A DNA stretch of 64,000 nucleotides from Bifidobacterium castoris (GTDB taxonomy: Bacteria; Actinomycetota; Actinomycetes; Actinomycetales; Bifidobacteriaceae). The DNA lies in the NCBI RefSeq assembly GCF_003952025.1, contig NZ_QXGI01000003.1:248001-312000 (forward strand), in the 5' to 3' direction. Of the stretch, positions 60,571 through 64,000 are shown piece by piece. Both the position numbers and the translations under genes were made by a program. Position 1 is the first letter of the stretch. Each line of letters begins with the position of its first letter. The notes under the pieces are model-generated. The model searched no databases. It saw only the letters and a program-made list of their open reading frames with translations, and was not told the origin of the DNA.

Positions 60571-61326
60571 ATGGTCACGATCAAACAGGACATCGTCAAT
60601 CAGGGACATGGCGCGTTGGCCCCCACGATGCTCGCCGTCCACAGCACGGCGAACCCGGGGGCGACCGCCAAGAACCACCGCGACCTGTGGAGTCGCGGCT
60701 ATGATTACGCGGTCCACTACGTGTCCGACTGGAATGAGGCGTACCACACCGTGCCGGACAACCGCCTGTGCTGGCAGGTAGGCAACGGCAATTCGACATG
60801 CGTCGGATTGGAAATCTGCGAGGCGACCAACAAGACGGATTTCGATAAGGGTATCCAGATCGCCGCCGACGTGTGCGCGCAGATACTCAAGGCCCACGGG
60901 TGGGGCGTCGACAAGATGCACCCCCACCAGTGGTACAGCCAGACGTACGGGGGCAGCGACCACACCGACCCGTACCCGTACTTCGCCCAATGGGGCTACA
61001 GCTGGGACAAGTTCAAGCAGCTCGTCCAATCCAAAATGACCACCAACACCGCCGCAACCGTGGCAAACATCAAAAAGGAGCACAACAACATGCATGTCAT
61101 CTTCCGCAAGAAGGGCACCCAGGAACTGTACGTCGCCGACATGGCCGCAGGCCAGTACAGGCACATCCCGACCATGGACGTGCTCAAGACCATGAAGTAC
61201 GTCTACGAGAAGACCGGCGAGCAGTGCAAGACGTGGGCGCAGTGCGTCGGCGCCAAGGACGAATACGGCGACGTCAACCCGGCCGACATGGCCGCGTTCG
61301 GCGTGCTCGTCAAGGACACGAAATGA
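60571..61326 (+). CDS. Endolysin, N-acetylmuramoyl-L-alanine amidase
   Basis: 251 residues. Amidase_2/PGRP fold: H24 in LAVHSTAN, H131 and D133 in DHTDPYPY as likely zinc ligands, and AVHYVSDWNEAYHTVPDN in between. The C-terminal part (about 165-251: HVIFRKKGTQELYVADM ... NPADMAAFG) is probably a cell-wall-binding domain. ATG 60571 (spacing 4 from AAGGAG) was preferred to ATG 60568. Cleaves the stem peptide from peptidoglycan at lysis. Confidence 0.85.
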   Translation: MVTIKQDIVNQGHGALAPTMLAVHSTANPGATAKNHRDLWSRGYDYAVHYVSDWNEAYHTVPDNRLCWQVGNGNSTCVGLEICEATNKTDFDKGIQIAADVCAQILKAHGWGVDKMHPHQWYSQTYGGSDHTDPYPYFAQWGYSWDKFKQLVQSKMTTNTAATVANIKKEHNNMHVIFRKKGTQELYVADMAAGQYRHIPTMDVLKTMKYVYEKTGEQCKTWAQCVGAKDEYGDVNPADMAAFGVLVKDTK

Positions 61327-61625
61327 GCGAAACCATGACCGACACCTTCGACGACACCCGCATTTACGACGACGCGGACCAGCCGCTGCCCGGCAACCTG
61401 CCCGGCGCGGAACCCTACACGCCCGTGTTCGACCCATCGGTGCGTACCGCGATCTACGTCGCCTGCACCATTTTGGGTGTGCTCCTCGCGGTCGCCGCCC
61501 CCGTGGCGATCGCGGCGCACGCGCCCGAATGGGCCACGATCCTGCTGTCCGCGATGGCCGGCGCGATCCCCACCGTTGCGGCCGCGTTCGGCGTCGCCTA
61601 CAACCCCAACCGCACCGTCAACTAG
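61323..61625 (+). CDS. Holin
   Basis: 100 residues. Acidic N-terminus, then two membrane helices (about 45-65 and 70-90: AIYVACTILGVLLAVAAPVAIAA ..., WATILLSAMAGAIPTVAAAFG) and a short tail. ATGA overlap with the endolysin. Here the holin follows rather than precedes the endolysin. It could instead be an unrelated small membrane protein. Confidence 0.65.
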   Translation: MSETMTDTFDDTRIYDDADQPLPGNLPGAEPYTPVFDPSVRTAIYVACTILGVLLAVAAPVAIAAHAPEWATILLSAMAGAIPTVAAAFGVAYNPNRTVN

Positions 61626-61676
61626 GAATGCTCGGGAACGCTAGGGGATAATCCCCCGGAATCCTGAGAAACCACA

Positions 61677-61719
61677 GCCCCGCCTCCCACCAACACGGTG
61701 GGGGAGCGGGGCGGTTTTT
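61677..61719 (+). terminator. Intrinsic terminator after the lysis genes
   Basis: GCCCCGCCTCCCACC (61677-61691) and a near-complementary arm ending GCGGGGC (to 61712) with a loop AACAC, then six T (61714-61719). It separates the plus-strand phage genes from the convergent minus-strand cassette. Confidence 0.8.
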
Positions 61720-61725
61720 TGTGTT

Positions 61726-62571
61726 TTATAGGTCGAGCAGTCCGGCGACCGCGTCGCCCGCCTGTTGTGTGATGCTGCGGGATTGCATGTCGTAGTAGAT
61801 GAGCATGTTTTGGGATGTCCAGCCTGCGGCGGCCATGATGTCTCGTTCGGGTACGCCGGCGTCGACCGCGAGCGTGCAGAACGTTCGTCGCAGCGAATGC
61901 GGCGTGATGTCGAGCACGCCGATCCGCGCTCCGCAGGTTCGTACGATGTTGCGCGCCCTGTTCTGCGACATGCGTCGGTTTTTCGCGCCGCGGAACATCG
62001 GTCCGTGGCGGCGGCGTCCGAGATGGGCGGTCAGGGCGTCGCGGACGGCGGCCGCGACGTGCACTTCCTGCATGTAGTGGCCTTTGCGCGCGTAGCGCAC
62101 GGTCCCCGTCTGCGGGTTCCAGTCCTCGACGTCGAGGCCGAGCGCCTCGCCGATGCGCGGGCCGGCGAGCAGCAGCAGCGCGCACAGCGCGTACTCCTGG
62201 CGTCCCATGTCGCGTGCGGCGTCCAAAAACCGTGCCGCCTGCTGCGCGGTCAGGTAGGTGCCGGTCGAATGCCGGTACTGTCGCGGCAGGCGCAGATGCT
62301 CGGACGGGTCCTGGGCGACAATCCGCTCGCCGGCCAGATAGTGGTAGAAGGACCGCACGCAGCTTAAAGTGTTGCGCGCGTTCGTCTCGGATCTCGTGCG
62401 GGCGAGGTATGCGCACCATGTCTCGAGGTGGCTGCGCCGCGCCGTCATGGGGTCGACGCCGTTGAGGTCGCACCAGCGCAGCCATGCGCGCACCGCGGTG
62501 CGGTAGCGCGCCAGGGTCGGGCCGCGGTAGGCGACCAGCCATCCGGCGATCGCCTCGTCCATGCTCATCAT
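61726..62571 (-). CDS. Second tyrosine recombinase (XerC/D-like)
   Basis: 281 residues from ATG 62571; ATG 62580 is an alternative. N-terminal SAM-like core-binding domain (about 5-95), catalytic residues R139 in GPRIGE, K163, H225 and R228 in TPHSLRRT, W251 in AAGWTSQ and Y259/Y260 in NMLIYYDMQS. Shorter than the integrase and lacking an arm-binding domain, like Xer proteins and the recombinases that invert DNA cassettes. It overlaps the stop of the upstream gene by ATGA. Confidence 0.85.
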   Translation of the reverse strand: MMSMDEAIAGWLVAYRGPTLARYRTAVRAWLRWCDLNGVDPMTARRSHLETWCAYLARTRSETNARNTLSCVRSFYHYLAGERIVAQDPSEHLRLPRQYRHSTGTYLTAQQAARFLDAARDMGRQEYALCALLLLAGPRIGEALGLDVEDWNPQTGTVRYARKGHYMQEVHVAAAVRDALTAHLGRRRHGPMFRGAKNRRMSQNRARNIVRTCGARIGVLDITPHSLRRTFCTLAVDAGVPERDIMAAAGWTSQNMLIYYDMQSRSITQQAGDAVAGLLDL

Positions 62572-63437
62572 CGTCGCCATATGCGCACCGTCTCCTTCGC
62601 GATCAGCGGCTTGTCGGCCGGCCCCTTGACGTACGGCGGTATCCACTGGCGGCGCCGCAGTTCACGGTTTTTGCCGTAGGGCTGGTTGCGCCAGCAGCCG
62701 CGCACGATGAACCGGTGCGAGTATTCGCGCCGGGGCCGCGCGTCGTCCTTGTCACCGGTTCGGGGCGAGTGGAGGTTCTCGCGCAGGATGACCATGCGCA
62801 CGTGGGCCACGGCGTCGTCGACCATGCGCGGCGGCAGCGGCTCGAGCGACGACGGCCTGCATGGTGCGCTCGTTTCGCATACGGTCGGTTCGGCGCTGAG
62901 CGCCCACATGGCCTGCAGGATGCGGCCGAACACGTCGGCGGCGGTGTCGTCGCTGATCGTGCCCATCGACGTCCTGGGCATCGGCGCGAGCGGCAGGTCG
63001 CAGCCCAGCAGCGTGCGCACACCCGGGTCGTCGGTGAACATGGCGCAGCCCACATGCTGCTCGTGGCGCTCGTCGTATTGGATGACCCATCGGATGGCGC
63101 AGATGTGCGCGAGCGGCGCGTCGGGCGCCTGCTCGAGGTCGAGGCCGCCGTCGAAGACCACGAACCCGGTGCTGCTGGGCGGTGTCACGGTCGGCGGCTC
63201 CTCATGCAGGGCGGTGTGCACGGCGAGCGTCGTCATGTCGCGGCTGATCCACCACATGGGGCTGGTGCGCAGCGAGTCCCCGCGGCTCCATGCCTTCTGC
63301 AGCATGTCGGTGTAGTCCGAGCGTGGCCGGCCGTATTCCATGTCGTGCCGCGCGTCGAGCCAGTCGGCGAGCTTGCCGCGCAGATACGGCATCCACACCG
63401 GCGTCAGCTTCGGCTTCGCCTGACGTCGCCTACTCAT
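62568..63437 (-). CDS. Uncharacterised mobile-element protein
   Basis: 289 residues. The C-terminal signature RGCWRNQPYGKNRELRRRQ followed by WIPPYVKGPADKPL belongs to a protein family I associate with actinobacterial plasmids and integrated elements, function unknown. N-terminus basic, middle mixed alpha/beta; Cys residues are scattered without a clear zinc motif. Overlaps its neighbours on both sides, so the three minus-strand genes form one transcript. Confidence 0.65.
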   Translation of the reverse strand: MSRRRQAKPKLTPVWMPYLRGKLADWLDARHDMEYGRPRSDYTDMLQKAWSRGDSLRTSPMWWISRDMTTLAVHTALHEEPPTVTPPSSTGFVVFDGGLDLEQAPDAPLAHICAIRWVIQYDERHEQHVGCAMFTDDPGVRTLLGCDLPLAPMPRTSMGTISDDTAADVFGRILQAMWALSAEPTVCETSAPCRPSSLEPLPPRMVDDAVAHVRMVILRENLHSPRTGDKDDARPRREYSHRFIVRGCWRNQPYGKNRELRRRQWIPPYVKGPADKPLIAKETVRIWRR

Positions 63438-63987
63438 CGTCGCCGTCCGCCTCGTCGGGTCCGGCGTCGAGGCCCTCGTCCGTGTCGTCGTCGTAGAGGA
63501 TGGTCGCGCCGGTGCGCTCGTGCACGTGCCAGGCGATGGTCTGCCACCATTCGGCCGGGTATTCGGCCGGCAGCGTGTGCTTGCGCGGCACCATGACGCC
63601 GCCCATCGTGCGCATTACCTCTTCCGACTCGTGTTCGATCTCGCGCAGCTGCCGCTCGCGCAGCGACAGCAGGTCCTCGGTGAGGTCGGCCGGTAGGCGC
63701 CGGCTGGTCTCCCAGCGTTGCACGCTGCGCTCGGTCACGTCCCAGCGTTCGGCGAGCCATCTGGCGGTCAGGCCCAGCTGCTGGCGCAGGCAGTGGAACT
63801 CGGCGGCGGTCAGGCATGCCTCGTCGTCGCGGACCCATTCGAACACGTCGAGGCGCTCGTCGTGCAGGTCCTCGTCGATGAAGAGCGTGAGCTCCTCGAC
63901 GCCGTGCTCGTCGCGGCCGGTGTGGCCGGCGGCCTCCTTGAGTAGGTCCGCCCGGTCGTCGCGGTTCAAGGTCGTCTGGATGAGCAT
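63430..63987 (-). CDS. HTH protein of the right-hand cassette
   Basis: 185 residues. A DUF1870-like HTH region at about 57-100 (LTAAEFHCLRQQLGLTARWL followed by WDVTERSVQRWETSRRLP) with an acidic N-terminus and an acidic C-terminal tail (last 25 residues largely Asp/Glu). First gene of the minus-strand trio; GAGGA five bases before ATG 63987. Probably controls the cassette. Confidence 0.72.
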   Translation of the reverse strand: MLIQTTLNRDDRADLLKEAAGHTGRDEHGVEELTLFIDEDLHDERLDVFEWVRDDEACLTAAEFHCLRQQLGLTARWLAERWDVTERSVQRWETSRRLPADLTEDLLSLRERQLREIEHESEEVMRTMGGVMVPRKHTLPAEYPAEWWQTIAWHVHERTGATILYDDDTDEGLDAGPDEADGDDE

Positions 63988-64000
63988 GGCGTCCTCGCGG

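Larger units (their letters stand above)
24747..61720. mobile_element. Temperate siphovirus prophage (left end to lysis-module terminator)
   Basis: Contiguous module order integrase - lysogeny - early/replication - terminase - head - tail - lysis, with nearly all genes from 28024 to 61625 on the plus strand and overlapping by a few bases. An HK97-type head module, tape measure, collagen-like tail fibre and HNH gene beside terminase point to a cos-packaging siphovirus. The left boundary is set by the integrase end. The right boundary is uncertain: no repeat of the left junction was found by eye before 64000, and the element may extend through the minus-strand cassette at 61726-63987. The genes look intact, so it may be inducible. 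Confidence 0.92.

Noticed and set aside
61626-61725. Right attachment site just after the holin gene
   Set aside because: Compared by eye with the left junction (24663-24760), no shared core longer than a few bases was found.
1-64000. CRISPR array, rRNA operon, insertion sequence, reverse transcriptase-type diversity element
   Set aside because: Looked for and not found: no regularly spaced direct repeats with unique spacers, no rRNA-like segments, no transposase or reverse transcriptase motifs.

Overview
The window reads as a chromosome segment of a high-GC actinobacterium, most probably Bifidobacterium or a close relative, interrupted by a temperate siphovirus. The evidence is the composition (GC-rich throughout), frequent GTG starts, strong AGGAGG-type ribosome sites mixed with apparently leaderless genes, and a core gene order typical of bifidobacteria: HAD hydrolase - tlyA - nadK - recN, then proA - conserved protein - nadD, prs - tRNA-Gln - glmU - rsfS - phosphatase, and a corA-like gene - binding lipoprotein - leuS. 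The genus is an inference from gene order and protein character; no 16S gene is present.

Positions 1-24,700 are host core genome. They hold an rRNA methyltransferase (tlyA), a two-part potassium uptake system (ktrB/ktrA, minus strand), NAD kinase and nicotinate-nucleotide adenylyltransferase (both in NAD(P) synthesis), recN, threonine synthase, proA, prs, glmU, rsfS, two histidine phosphatases, a corA-like transporter, a solute-binding lipoprotein, leuS, one tRNA-Gln(TTG) and two identical tandem tRNA-Ala(GGC). The first 8.6 kb is unusual: nearly every intergenic gap carries clusters of a degenerate short motif, about TTAYGGGNGG or its complement CCNCCCRTAA. At one place the motif runs into the start of a coding sequence.

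Positions about 24,747-61,720 are a prophage of at least 37 kb. It appears to have entered the 5' end of a host gene just downstream of leuS. From left to right: tyrosine integrase, ImmA/IrrE-like peptidase, a lipoprotein and a repressor (minus strand); a divergent switch with three operator-like inverted repeats and a clear rightward promoter; a tightly overlapping early operon (two HTH proteins, RusA resolvase, Cas4/RecB-like nuclease, ssDNA-binding candidate, primase-helicase); an iteron-rich putative origin; small zinc-binding and membrane microproteins; a zinc-ribbon/HTH protein whose ribosome site sits in a hairpin; an HNH nuclease; then terminase, portal, MuF-like protein, scaffold, capsid, connectors, tail tube, frameshifted tail chaperones (CCCAAAA), a 1130-residue tape measure, tail tip proteins, a collagen-like tail fibre, amidase endolysin and holin. 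The order matches cos-type HK97-fold siphoviruses.

Positions 61,726-63,987 hold a minus-strand cassette of three overlapping genes: an HTH protein, an uncharacterised protein and a second tyrosine recombinase. No right attachment site or continuation of the interrupted host gene is visible. The cassette is therefore either the right end of the prophage (possibly including a DNA-inversion system) or a second mobile element next to it; the window ends before this can be decided.

The observations most worth following are the dispersed motif family and its capture into a coding sequence, the leader ORF/hairpin upstream of the candidate late regulator, the second recombinase cassette, and a short peptide motif recurring in three phage structural proteins.
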